Positions 41,263 through 49,366 of a DNA stretch of 64,000 bases are shown piece after piece. Both the position numbers and the translations under genes were made by a program. Below the pieces are notes generated by a model. The model worked only from the letters and a program-made list of their open reading frames with translations, searched no databases and was not told where the DNA came from. The DNA is taken from NCBI RefSeq assembly GCF_029623345.1, contig NZ_JAPYKH010000007.1, positions 124,001 to 188,000 on the forward strand. Reading direction: 5' to 3'. Position 1 is the stretch's first letter. The number at the start of each line of letters is the position of its first letter. This DNA is from Sphingomonas phyllosphaerae (GTDB lineage Bacteria; Pseudomonadota; Alphaproteobacteria; Sphingomonadales; Sphingomonadaceae).

Positions 41263-41730
41263 GTGGACGATCGACAGCTTGGCAATCCTGGCACCGCTGC
41301 CTTCCGGGTGGAGAAATATCCCTTCTACCTGCTCAACCGCTTGGTCTCGCGCTACAATGGCGTGATCGGCGAGCGTCTGCGCGCGATCGACCTCGATATT
41401 CCTTCATGGCGCGTCCTGATGATCCTGGGCGAGCGCGCGCCGCGCGGCGTGCGTGACATCGCGGACGCTGCCGTCATCCCGCTCTCGACCATGACCCGCA
41501 TCATCCAGCGCATGACCGGCGCCGGCCTGGTCGCGGTGAGCGACAGCGCCGACGACGCGCGAGTCACCGAGGTGTCGCTCAGCGCCGAGGGAGAGCGCCG
41601 CCTGGCGGCCGCGCGCGCGGCGAGCGCGCCGGTGTACGAGCAGGTGATCCGCGGCCTCAGCGAACGCGACTTCGACCAGCTGCTCGAGCTGCTCGGCCGC
41701 GTCCACGCCAATCTGGACGAGGTCGCGTGA
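41263..41730 (+). CDS. MarR-family transcriptional regulator (first of pair)
   Basis: A 155-residue winged-helix regulator starting at GTG 41263, supported by GGGGAGGG 5 bp upstream; the in-frame ATG at 41209 has no such site. Motifs include LVSRYNGVIGERLRAIDLDIPSWRVLMILGE, IADAAVIPLSTMTRIIQRMTGAGLV as the recognition helix, SDDARVTEVSLSAEGER as the wing, and a C-terminal dimerisation helix. It is coupled by GTGA to a second MarR. MarR proteins typically repress aromatic catabolic operons and release DNA on binding an aryl acid or aryl-CoA, which fits the divergent operon. Confidence 0.88.
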   Translation: MDDRQLGNPGTAAFRVEKYPFYLLNRLVSRYNGVIGERLRAIDLDIPSWRVLMILGERAPRGVRDIADAAVIPLSTMTRIIQRMTGAGLVAVSDSADDARVTEVSLSAEGERRLAAARAASAPVYEQVIRGLSERDFDQLLELLGRVHANLDEVA

Positions 41731-42221
41731 GCGAGCTGCGCGAGAAGCATGACGGCGCCTTCTCCGAGCAGATGGACGTGCGCGTGTGGCTGCGGCTGCT
41801 GAGCTGCTCCACGGTCATGGAGAAGCGGCTCCGGCGCCGCCTCGTCGAGCACCACGCCACCACGCTGCCGCGCTTCGACGTCCTCGCCGCGCTCGACCGT
41901 CAGTCCGCGGGCATGACGATGAGCGAGCTGTCGCGCGCTTTGCTGGTCTCCAACGGCAACGTCACCCTGCTGGTGCGGCAGCTCGAGCAGGACGGGATGG
42001 TGGCGAGCCGCGTGGCGAGCGGCGACGCGCGCTCCAGCATCGTCGCGCTGACCGAGGAGGGGCGCGCGCACTTCCGCACGCTGGCCGAGTCGCATCACCG
42101 CTGGGTTCAGGCGATGCTCGCGGGCGTGCCGCGCGACGAGTTGGCGACGCTCTATCGGCTGCTCGCGCTGGTGAAGAGCTCGATCGCCGCCGAGCGCGCG
42201 CCGGGGGAGGGGGATCGATGA
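41727..42221 (+). CDS. MarR-family transcriptional regulator (second of pair)
   Basis: A 164-residue regulator from GTG 41727, overlapping the first MarR stop. LLSCSTVMEKRLRRRLVEHHATTLPRFDVLAALDR leads into the winged helix MSELSRALLVSNGNVTLLVRQLEQDGMV, with SGDARSSIVALTEEGRAHF as the wing. It is clearly divergent from its neighbour, so not a recent duplicate. Two co-encoded MarR proteins suggest separate control of the cyclase-ior operon and the monooxygenase operon (inference). Confidence 0.88.
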   Translation: MSELREKHDGAFSEQMDVRVWLRLLSCSTVMEKRLRRRLVEHHATTLPRFDVLAALDRQSAGMTMSELSRALLVSNGNVTLLVRQLEQDGMVASRVASGDARSSIVALTEEGRAHFRTLAESHHRWVQAMLAGVPRDELATLYRLLALVKSSIAAERAPGEGDR

Positions 42222-42604
42222 GCTTCGTGTCGCGACAGATCGTCCGTTTCGCGCACGTCGATGCCGCCGGCATCGTCTTCTATCCGCGCTACTTCGAGAT
42301 GCTCAACGCGGCGGTCGAGGATTATTTCGCCGCGCTCGGCGCGAGCTTCGCGCAGATGCACGCGACGCGACGCCTCGGGGTGCCGACGGTGTCGCTCAGC
42401 GCCGAGTTCGTCGCCGTGAGCCGCCTCGGCGACGAGCTCGATCTCGCGCTGACGGTGCGGCGCGTCGGCAGCTCGTCCGCGACGATCGGGGTGGCGGTCA
42501 GCTGCGGCGGAGAGCAGCGGTTCCGCGGCGAGGTGGTGCTGGTCTGCATGGATCTCGACCACGCCCGCGCGGTGCCCTGGCCCGAGGACATGCGCCCGCG
42601 CTGA
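42218..42604 (+). CDS. Hot-dog acyl-CoA thioesterase, 4-hydroxybenzoyl-CoA type
   Basis: A 128-residue hot-dog-fold protein with the 4HBT signature RFAHVDAAGIVFYPRYFEMLNAAVEDYF (catalytic Asp in HVDAAG) and VSLSAEFVAVSRLGDELDL. It hydrolyses aromatic or short acyl-CoA esters. It is coupled to MarR2 by an ATGA overlap with a GGGGGAGGGGG ribosome site. It may release CoA from a stalled aryl-CoA intermediate or act in the pathway proper; which one is unknown. Confidence 0.82.
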   Translation: MSFVSRQIVRFAHVDAAGIVFYPRYFEMLNAAVEDYFAALGASFAQMHATRRLGVPTVSLSAEFVAVSRLGDELDLALTVRRVGSSSATIGVAVSCGGEQRFRGEVVLVCMDLDHARAVPWPEDMRPR

Positions 42605-42613
42605 GCGGGGGCG

Positions 42614-44143
42614 TCACAGCACGCCGTCCCAGAGCAGCCGCTCGGCGCCGGCGAGATCGTCGACGACGCGGGGCAGGGCGTCGAGCCGCATCGTCGCGCG
42701 CCGACGCAGGTCATAGCTCGGCCAGTTCGCGGCGGGCGCGCCCCCGCGCAGGAAGCGCAACCACATCCCGTGCATCGCCGCCGACAGCCGCTCCGCCGAC
42801 GTCCCGACCGGGCCGTAGACCGTCGAGGCGGGATCGTCGAGCCGCGCCCAGGTGAGCGGCAGCTCGGCGCCGTGGATGGCGTAGCCGCGGCGTGCTCCGG
42901 TCGTGAGCGGCAGGTCGAAGCGGTAGAGATGGGCCACGCCACCCGCGCGCGCCTGCGCCGCCGCCAGCCGGATCGTCGGTATGCCATATTCCTCCGCGCT
43001 CACCGCGGCGTAGCGGCGCGCGAGCGGGTCGGGCACCAGCGCGGCGTAGCGCGCATAGACCGGCGCGAAGGTGGCGAGATCGAGGTTGGCGAGTTCGCCC
43101 GCACGCACCGCTTCCGCGCCAGGCTCCGGCGGTCCCCAGAACGCCACCTCGTCGCGGTTCCAGCCGAGCAGCAGCGGCACATCGCGCGCCGCGCCGGCGG
43201 CGATCGCGGCGAGCGGCGCCTGCGGGAGCAGCGCGCCGCCGACCACCGCCCGGAAGGGATATTTGCGCGGGTACGCCGCCACCACGGCGGTCTGCGCGGC
43301 GAGCAGCGCGCGCGCAGGCAGGTCGCGCAGCGCGGCGGGGGCGACGCCGGCGGCGGCCGCGACGCGGCGCGTCAGCTCGGCGGCACGAGTGCGATCCGCG
43401 ATCGTCTGACCGCCGCCGCTCTCGACGATTGCGCGGGCGAACAGGCCGCGTGCCGCGGGCGCGGCGAGCAGCGACACGACGTCCTTCGCGCCTGCACTCT
43501 GCCCCGCCAGCGTCACGCGCGCGGGGTCACCGCCGAACGCCGCGATATTGTCGTGCACCCAGCGCAACGCCATGATCTGGTCGCGCAGGCCGTTGTTGCC
43601 GCTGTCTGCGTAGGACCCGCCAAGCGCCTCCTCGAGGTCGAGGAAGCCCCAGCAGCCGGTGCGATAGGTGATCGTGACGCAGACGACGCCGGCGCGCGCG
43701 AAGCCGCTGCCGTCGAACACCGGGAAGCGCGTCGAGCCGGTGACGTTGCCGCCGCCGTGCACCCAGACCTGGACGGGATGCGGCCCGGGCCGCTCGGGCG
43801 CCCAGACGTTGAGATAGAGGCAGTCCTCCGAGGTCGGCAGCGGCGCGCTCGGGTCCTCGGGCGGCGAACCGGGCTGGACCGGCGAGGGTGCATAGGCCCG
43901 CGCCGCGAGCGGCTCGCGCCAGCGCGCCGCCGGCTCGGGTGCGCGGAAGCGCAGTGCGTCGAGTGGCGGGCGGGCGAACGGGATGCCGAAGAAGCGCGCC
44001 ACCGTGCCGTCGCTCGTGCCGCGGATCGGCCCGCATCGCGGCTCGCGCAGCACCGGCGCCGCCGCGCCCGCCGCACCGCCGGGATAGGCGCCGAGCGCGA
44101 CGAGGCCGGCACCGCCGCGCCGCAGCAGCTCGCGCCGGTTCAC
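42614..44143 (-). CDS. Type B carboxylesterase, Tat-type signal
   Basis: A 509-residue carboxylesterase from GTG 44143, overlapping the symporter stop (GTGA). The N-terminus VNRRELLRRGGAGLVALGAY looks like a twin-arginine signal. Type B motifs: FFGIPFARPP, SEDCLYLNVWAPE, VWVHGGGN (oxyanion), TLAGQSAGAKDVVSLL (nucleophile Ser), a Glu in LGWNRDEVAFW, and the His in YAIHGAELPLTW. It probably hydrolyses an ester or carbamate in the periplasm. It is the last gene of the DUF3311-symporter-esterase unit downstream of LysR. Confidence 0.88.
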   Translation of the reverse strand: MNRRELLRRGGAGLVALGAYPGGAAGAAAPVLREPRCGPIRGTSDGTVARFFGIPFARPPLDALRFRAPEPAARWREPLAARAYAPSPVQPGSPPEDPSAPLPTSEDCLYLNVWAPERPGPHPVQVWVHGGGNVTGSTRFPVFDGSGFARAGVVCVTITYRTGCWGFLDLEEALGGSYADSGNNGLRDQIMALRWVHDNIAAFGGDPARVTLAGQSAGAKDVVSLLAAPAARGLFARAIVESGGGQTIADRTRAAELTRRVAAAAGVAPAALRDLPARALLAAQTAVVAAYPRKYPFRAVVGGALLPQAPLAAIAAGAARDVPLLLGWNRDEVAFWGPPEPGAEAVRAGELANLDLATFAPVYARYAALVPDPLARRYAAVSAEEYGIPTIRLAAAQARAGGVAHLYRFDLPLTTGARRGYAIHGAELPLTWARLDDPASTVYGPVGTSAERLSAAMHGMWLRFLRGGAPAANWPSYDLRRRATMRLDALPRVVDDLAGAERLLWDGVL

Positions 44144-45588
44144 GCGACCGCCAGCGGCGCGCGGCCGCGGCGCAGCGCGGCATCGACGATGAGCACCGTC
44201 GCGCCGTTGAGAAGCAGCGCGGCGAGCCCCAGATCGAAGCCACTCGCCGCCGCCCAGGCCGCCAACGGGCTGGGAAGCAGCATCGCGGCATAGCCCACCG
44301 CCAGTCCCGCGCCGAGCGCCACCGCCGGTACGCCCGGGCGCAGGAAGGCGAGATAGACGCCGGGTGCGAGCATGCCGATCGTGGCGTAAGCGGTCAGCCC
44401 GATCGTCACCAGCGACTGGTTCGGCCCGACCGAGAGCCAGGCCGCGAGCGCGGCGAAGGCGACCATCGCGGCGCGCGAGGCGAGCAGTTGCGCGCGCTCG
44501 TCGAGCGCGGGGCGCAGCGGCAAGACCACGTTGCGCGTGAAGATCGTCCCGATCGTCAGCAGCAGCACCGAACCCGGTACCAGCGCGAGCAGCGCCGCGG
44601 TGCCTCCGAACAGGCCGGTCACCCAGGCGGGATAGCGATCGGTGACAAGCTGCAGCAGCACCGCATTGGCGTCGCCGCCGGGCGGGCGCGTCCCCGCGAC
44701 CAGCGCGGCCACGCCGAGCAGGATGATGAACAGGTACGACAGCGAGTAGAGCGGCTGGAAGATGGCGTTGCGGCGCAGCGTCTTGGCGGCATCGGCGGCG
44801 TAGCAGAGCTGGAACATGTGGGGGAAGATATAGGTGCCGACCGCGACGCTGATCGCGGTGGTCATCAGCCAGGTGACGCCGAGCCCGGCGGCGGGGTCGC
44901 GCCCGGGCAGCGTCGCGGCGGCGGGTGCCAGTGCCTCGGCGCGGCGGAACAGGTCCGCGATCGAGCTCGCGCCGACTTCGCGCGCGACGGTGAGCGCGAG
45001 GCCACCGACCAGCAGCACCATCAGCACGTCCTTGACCCCCGCGGCGAAGGCGGCCGAGCGCAGACCGGCGAAGAAGACGAACAGCAGCATCGCCGCCGCG
45101 GCGAGCGCGGCGGCGGTGGCGCCGTCGACGTCGCCCAGCGTCACGCGCAGCACCAGCCCCAGCGCGGTGATCTGGATCTGGACGTAGATCACCAGCGCGG
45201 CGATCCCGACCAGCGCGACAAGGATGCCGAGCCAGCGCGAGCGATAATGGTGCGCGAAGAAGTCGGCCTGGGTCATCAGCCCGCTGGCGCGCCCGCTGCG
45301 CCAGATCCGCGGCGTCAGCCAATAGCCGATCGCGGCGGCGAGCGAGACCGAGCACAGCGCCAGCGTCGCCGGCGCGCCGTGCGCCCAGGCATAGCCCGAA
45401 ATGCCGAGCACCGCAAAGGTGGTGTAGATCTCGCCCGCGTTGAGGAACCAGAAGACGAGCAATCCGAGACTGCGCCCGCCGATCGCCCACTCGCTGATCG
45501 TGCGCGCGCGCGCCTGCATCCGGCCATAAGCGACGGTGCCCAGCATCGTCGCCGTCACCACGCCCACCGTCACCGCCGCGGCGATCAT
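44140..45588 (-). CDS. Sodium:solute symporter (SSS family)
   Basis: A 482-residue transporter with about 13 hydrophobic segments. SSS features: ISEWAIGGRSLGLLVFWFLNAGEIYTT (TM1-TM2), YWLTPRIWRSGRASGLMTQADFFAHHY, GLRSAAFAAGVKDVLMVLLVGG, the PHMFQLCYAADAAKTLRRN loop and TGLFGGTAALLALVPGSVLLL. It imports an organic solute, likely an organic acid or amino acid, with Na+. Overlaps with both neighbours (ATGA with DUF3311, GTGA with the esterase) show an operon. Confidence 0.9.
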   Translation of the reverse strand: MIAAAVTVGVVTATMLGTVAYGRMQARARTISEWAIGGRSLGLLVFWFLNAGEIYTTFAVLGISGYAWAHGAPATLALCSVSLAAAIGYWLTPRIWRSGRASGLMTQADFFAHHYRSRWLGILVALVGIAALVIYVQIQITALGLVLRVTLGDVDGATAAALAAAAMLLFVFFAGLRSAAFAAGVKDVLMVLLVGGLALTVAREVGASSIADLFRRAEALAPAAATLPGRDPAAGLGVTWLMTTAISVAVGTYIFPHMFQLCYAADAAKTLRRNAIFQPLYSLSYLFIILLGVAALVAGTRPPGGDANAVLLQLVTDRYPAWVTGLFGGTAALLALVPGSVLLLTIGTIFTRNVVLPLRPALDERAQLLASRAAMVAFAALAAWLSVGPNQSLVTIGLTAYATIGMLAPGVYLAFLRPGVPAVALGAGLAVGYAAMLLPSPLAAWAAASGFDLGLAALLLNGATVLIVDAALRRGRAPLAVA

Positions 45589-45809
45589 CGCGGCGCCGCC
45601 GCGGCGTCGAGCCGGTAGACCAGGGCGATGGCGAGGCTGGCGATGACCACGCCGGCTAGCTCCCACAGCAGCAGGAACGGCATGTGCCACGGCCGCCACG
45701 CCACGCCGTTGGCCCAGGGCACGCCGCCGACCTGCCACAGGAAGGGTAGCAGGAGCGGCAGGTGGCGGCGGTGCAGGCCTCCCGCGGGCGGGCTGTCGGT
45801 TTCGTCCAT
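45585..45809 (-). CDS. DUF3311 small membrane protein, symporter partner
   Basis: A 74-residue protein from ATG 45809 with GGAGCG upstream. Two hydrophobic stretches are seen, LPLLLPFLWQVGGVPWAN and FLLLWELAGVVIASLAIALVYRLD. DUF3311 proteins are nearly always encoded just before an SSS symporter, as here (4-bp overlap), and are thought to be accessory subunits. The longer frame to 45893 has no ribosome site. Confidence 0.75.
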   Translation of the reverse strand: MDETDSPPAGGLHRRHLPLLLPFLWQVGGVPWANGVAWRPWHMPFLLLWELAGVVIASLAIALVYRLDAAAAPR

Positions 45810-45873
45810 GGCGCTACGCTCCGTTCCGGGGAGCCGCCAGGCTAGCCACACCGCCATTGCGATGGGTGCGCGC

Positions 45874-46812
45874 TCATGTCGTGCTGGACGCAACGTCGGT
45901 CGCGTCCGCCTCGTCGTCGGTCCACTGCCGCAGCTGCCGCTCGAGCACGCCGAGCATCTTGAGCGGCGCCCCCTCGAGCTGGCGGCCGCTGCGCGTGATC
46001 AGGCCGATCGCGGTCTCCTCCACCCCCTCGTCGTGCAGCGGCACCGCGCGCAGCGATCCCTCGCGCAGCTCGGCCAGCACCGAGATCGACGGCAGCACGG
46101 TGGCGTAATGGCCCGACAGCGCCGCGGCGCGCATCATCTGGATCGAGCTGCTCGTCATGACCGGTTCCAGGAAGAGCCGCTGCGACGCCTCGGCAAGACT
46201 GAGGATCTGGCGCAATCGGAACTGCTTCGGGGCGAGGCACAGCGCATGGCCCTGCAGGTCGCGCAGCTCGACGCCGCGCCGCTCCGCCAGCGGGTGGTCC
46301 GGCGCGACGATCACCTTGAGCGGCTGCCGCGCCGAGCCGCGCAGGCGGATCTTCGCTTCCATCGGCGGCTGGAAGATCAGGCCGACGTGCGCCTCGTCCT
46401 CAAGCACCATGCTGACGATCTCGGCCGTCGAGGGGGTCAGGATCGTCAGGCGCACCGCGGGGAAGCGCTGCTGGAACTCGTCGAACAGGCTGGTGAGCGA
46501 CTGGCCGAGGAAACCCTCGCCCACCGCGATCTGCACGTGCCCGGAGCGGACGCCGCGCAGGTCGCCCAGACGCGTGCGGAACGTCTCCTCCTGCGCGAGC
46601 TGCGCGTGATAATGTTCCACCGCGACGCGCCCCGCCTCGGTCAGCCGGATCGCGCGGCGCCCGCGCTCGATCAGCGGCAGCGCATATTCCTCCTCGAGCT
46701 GCGCGATCTGCCGGCTGATCGACGAGACCGCGATGTCGAGCTTGTCGCTCGCGGCGCGCATCGTTCCGGCCTGCGCCGCCTCGAACAGATACCGCAGGCC
46801 CAGGTCTGCCAT
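45874..46812 (-). CDS. LysR-family transcriptional regulator
   Basis: A 312-residue regulator from ATG 46812 (MADLGLRYLFEAAQAG) with AAAGGAG upstream; the longer open frame to 47616 is antisense to the lyase gene. The N-terminal winged helix TMRAASDKLDIAVSSISRQIAQLEEEYALPL is followed by a linker helix and a periplasmic-binding-like effector domain from about residue 90. It is divergent from the lyase/dehydrogenase operon. A perfect TTGCG-N5-CGCAA box lies 35 bp upstream of its own start. Seven further copies elsewhere suggest that it is the master regulator of this island (inference). The effector is unknown. Confidence 0.92.
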   Translation of the reverse strand: MADLGLRYLFEAAQAGTMRAASDKLDIAVSSISRQIAQLEEEYALPLIERGRRAIRLTEAGRVAVEHYHAQLAQEETFRTRLGDLRGVRSGHVQIAVGEGFLGQSLTSLFDEFQQRFPAVRLTILTPSTAEIVSMVLEDEAHVGLIFQPPMEAKIRLRGSARQPLKVIVAPDHPLAERRGVELRDLQGHALCLAPKQFRLRQILSLAEASQRLFLEPVMTSSSIQMMRAAALSGHYATVLPSISVLAELREGSLRAVPLHDEGVEETAIGLITRSGRQLEGAPLKMLGVLERQLRQWTDDEADATDVASSTT

Positions 46813-46846
46813 GCCACGCTCCTTTCGACATGATGCTGGCGCCTTG

Positions 46847-46861
46847 TTGCGCGAGACGCAA
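46847..46861. promoter_or_regulatory. LysR-type box at the LysR/lyase divergent promoter
   Basis: A perfect TTGCG-CGAGA-CGCAA inverted repeat, containing T-N11-A, 35 bp from the LysR start and 80 bp from the lyase start. Position is that of an autoregulatory LysR site. Confidence 0.65.
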
Positions 46862-46941
46862 TGAAAACACCGCGTCGCGGCGATTGCACGAGCGGGCGGC
46901 ACGATGACATCTGGCTCCCAGTCACAGGGGAGCGATGCGTG

Positions 46942-47871
46942 ATGGCAGACACCGGGAAGCGGGCGCGGGTCGGCTGGCGAGGCTATATCCCCGCGATCGT
47001 CACCCCTTTCGACGCCGAGCTGGCGCTCGATACGCGCGCGCTCGGCGGCTATCTCGAGTGGCTCCACGCCGAAGGCATGCACGGGCTGGTGCTCGCGGGT
47101 ACGACGGGCGAGTGGACCAGCCTGTCGCCGCAGGAGCGCAAGGCCTTGTTCGACGCGGCGGGCGCGCAGATGCGCGGCAAGCTGCCGCTGATCGCGGGCT
47201 GCACCTGGTTCACCCCCAACGAGGTAGTGGAGTTCGCCCGCCACGCACACGCCGCCGGCTTCGACGGCATCCTGGTAACGCCGCCGCCGTACATCCGCCC
47301 GCGCGAGGATGAGATCCTCGGCTTCTACAAGGCGGTGAGCGATGCCTCGCCGCTGCCGATCTGCGTCTACAACTGGCCGCCGGGCACCGGTATCGATATG
47401 TCGGTCGCGCTGCTGGAGCGACTCGCAGACCTCGACGGAGTGGTGGCGATCAAACAGTCGACGAGCAACCTGGCGCGCTTCGTGGAGACCTTCTTCGCGC
47501 TGTCGGAGAAGGTGCGCGTGTTCGGCTTTTCCATGGACGAGCATGGCCTGGCGCTGCTCCAGGCGCGCGGCGGCGACGGCACGATGGGCGCCGGCGCGGT
47601 GCTCGGCCGCGACCACCCGGATTTCTACAACCTTTTGTGGGCGGGGGACGTGGAGGGCGCGCGCGCGTGCGGGCGCAACGACCGCCGCGTGCTGACCGAC
47701 TGGTACACGCCCGAGCTGGTCGGGCGCTTCGGCTCGGGGCCGGCCATCCTCAAAGCGGCGTTCGCCGCGCGCGGCATGCCCCTGGGCGGAGTCCGCCCGC
47801 CGTTGCTCGACGTATCGGCGGAGGCGCGCGAGCGCATCGGCGCGACGCTGGCGGCGCTCGGCAAGGCCTGA
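46942..47871 (+). CDS. Dihydrodipicolinate synthase-family lyase/aldolase
   Basis: A 309-residue TIM-barrel class I aldolase from ATG 46942 (GGGGAG upstream; GTG 46939 also possible). It has GTTGEWTSLS near residue 49 in place of the usual GTTGE, VYNWPPGTG with the catalytic Tyr, and the Schiff-base Lys in VVAIKQSTS near residue 173. Family members include 4-hydroxy-pyrroline-2-carboxylate deaminases, keto-deoxy sugar acid dehydratases and aldolases. It is first in an operon with a three-part FAD/[2Fe-2S] dehydrogenase, an arrangement known from hydroxyproline catabolism, but the required epimerase and semialdehyde dehydrogenase are absent here. Confidence 0.85.
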   Translation: MADTGKRARVGWRGYIPAIVTPFDAELALDTRALGGYLEWLHAEGMHGLVLAGTTGEWTSLSPQERKALFDAAGAQMRGKLPLIAGCTWFTPNEVVEFARHAHAAGFDGILVTPPPYIRPREDEILGFYKAVSDASPLPICVYNWPPGTGIDMSVALLERLADLDGVVAIKQSTSNLARFVETFFALSEKVRVFGFSMDEHGLALLQARGGDGTMGAGAVLGRDHPDFYNLLWAGDVEGARACGRNDRRVLTDWYTPELVGRFGSGPAILKAAFAARGMPLGGVRPPLLDVSAEARERIGATLAALGKA

Positions 47872-47876
47872 CGCGC

Positions 47877-49076
47877 ATGGATGCCGCCGACGTGCTGATC
47901 ATCGGTGGCGGGCTGATCGGGTGCGCGGCGGCGTGGCACCTCGCACGCGCGGGCACCGACGTGCTGCTGGTCGAGCGTGGCGAGCTGAATGCCGGCGCGT
48001 CGGGGCAGAACGCCGGGTCGCTGCACTTCCAGATCGAGCGGCGCTTCCTGGAACACGGCGAAGCGCTGGCGGATCAGGCGGCGCGCACCGTCGCGCTGAG
48101 CCGCCTCGCCATCGCCGAGTGGCGCGACCTGCCGGCGGCACTCGGCGACGACCGTCTCGACGTGGCGATGCAGGGCGGGCTGATGGTGGCGCAGAGCGAC
48201 GATGAGGTACGTCTGCTCGAGCGCAAGGCGGCGCTGGAGGCGCGCTGGGGATTGCCGACCGAGCTGATCGACGGCGCGCAAGCGCGGGCGATCGCACCCT
48301 ATCTGGCGGATGACGTGCGTGCCGCCAGCTTCCTCGCGGACGAGGGCCATGCCAATCCCCGCTTGGTCACCCGCGCGCTCGCGGACGCCGCGGCGTCGGC
48401 GGGCGCGCGTCTGCGTCCCCGGACGGCGCTACGCGCGCTCGTCCCGGCACCGGGCGGCTGGAGAGCGACGCTGCGGCGGGGCACCGCCGACGTCGAGGTG
48501 GCCGCCGCGGCCGTACTGATCGCGGCGGGCGCGTGGACGATGGCGGTGGGCGCGCTCGCGGGGGTGCACTTGCCCGTCTTCCCGATCGGGCTGCAGATGA
48601 ACGTCACCGAGCGTGTCGCGCCGTTCCTGCCGCACCTCGTGCAGCACGTCGGCCGCCGCCTCTCGATGAAGCAGGCGCATGACGGCAACGTGCTGATCGG
48701 CGGTGGCTGGCCGTCGCGGCTCGCGCGCGGCGAGGGTGGGTTCGACCTTGCGCGTGCGCCGATGGTGCTGCCCGATTCGCTTACTGGCAATCTCGCGGTC
48801 GCGGCGGCGACGGTGCCGCGCGTCGGCGCACTCAACCTGATCCGCACCTGGACCGGGGTGGTCGCCATCACTGCCGACCAGCTGCCGCTCGCCGGCGCGG
48901 TGCCGGGTCGCCCCGGTCTGTTCGTCATCGCCGGCGGATCGGGCTTCACGCTCGGCCCGACGCTCGCGCGCGTGGTCAGCGCGGAGATGCTCGGCCGGTC
49001 CGCGGGGGACGCGGCCGCGGCGATGGCACTGGTCGCGCCCGCGCGCTTCGCGCACCTCAACGCGATGCTGGCGTGA
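47877..49076 (+). CDS. FAD-dependent D-amino-acid/amine dehydrogenase, catalytic subunit-like
   Basis: A 399-residue DAO-family flavoprotein from ATG 47877. It has VLIIGGGLIGCAAAWHLARAG, VERGELNAGASGQNAGSLHFQ (FAD-binding loop), and a C-terminal TGVVAITADQLPLAGAVPGRPGLFVIAGGSGFTLGP. This matches the beta/catalytic subunit of heteromeric D-hydroxyproline, octopine or sarcosine dehydrogenases that oxidise secondary or alpha amines to imines. The next two genes supply the [2Fe-2S] and second FAD subunits, with overlaps at both junctions. Confidence 0.88.
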   Translation: MDAADVLIIGGGLIGCAAAWHLARAGTDVLLVERGELNAGASGQNAGSLHFQIERRFLEHGEALADQAARTVALSRLAIAEWRDLPAALGDDRLDVAMQGGLMVAQSDDEVRLLERKAALEARWGLPTELIDGAQARAIAPYLADDVRAASFLADEGHANPRLVTRALADAAASAGARLRPRTALRALVPAPGGWRATLRRGTADVEVAAAAVLIAAGAWTMAVGALAGVHLPVFPIGLQMNVTERVAPFLPHLVQHVGRRLSMKQAHDGNVLIGGGWPSRLARGEGGFDLARAPMVLPDSLTGNLAVAAATVPRVGALNLIRTWTGVVAITADQLPLAGAVPGRPGLFVIAGGSGFTLGPTLARVVSAEMLGRSAGDAAAAMALVAPARFAHLNAMLA

Positions 49077-49366
49077 TGGCGCGGGTGGCGGATACCGCGC
49101 GGGGGGTCGCGGCCGAGATCATGGTGGATGGCGAGCGCGTGTCTTTTCACCCCGGCGAGACCATCGCCGCGGCGATGCTCGCGGCCGGGCACGCCGCTTT
49201 CCGTCGCGATCGCCACGACCGGCCGCGCGGCCTGTGGTGCAACATGGGAACGTGCTGCGAGTGCCTCGTGCTGATCGAGCGGGACGGCGAGGCGCGACGG
49301 GTGCGCGCCTGCCTGGTCGACGCGGCACCGGGGCAGTGTGTGACGACGCGGGACGGCGCGGCGTGA
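49076..49366 (+). CDS. Small [2Fe-2S] ferredoxin-like subunit of the dehydrogenase
   Basis: A 96-residue protein from ATG 49076 (GTG 49073 is an alternative). VDGERVSFHPGETIAAAMLAAG is followed by CNMGTCCECLVLI and RACL, giving the plant-type ferredoxin Cys spacing used in the gamma subunits of hydroxyproline/octopine/HcnABC dehydrogenases. It transfers electrons between the two flavin subunits. Stop overlaps the next GTG start by 4 bp. Confidence 0.88.
   Translation: MARVADTARGVAAEIMVDGERVSFHPGETIAAAMLAAGHAAFRRDRHDRPRGLWCNMGTCCECLVLIERDGEARRVRACLVDAAPGQCVTTRDGAA

Noticed and set aside
42770..45618. Long plus-strand frames across the esterase and symporter
   Set aside because: Arg-rich shadows of two clear minus-strand genes.
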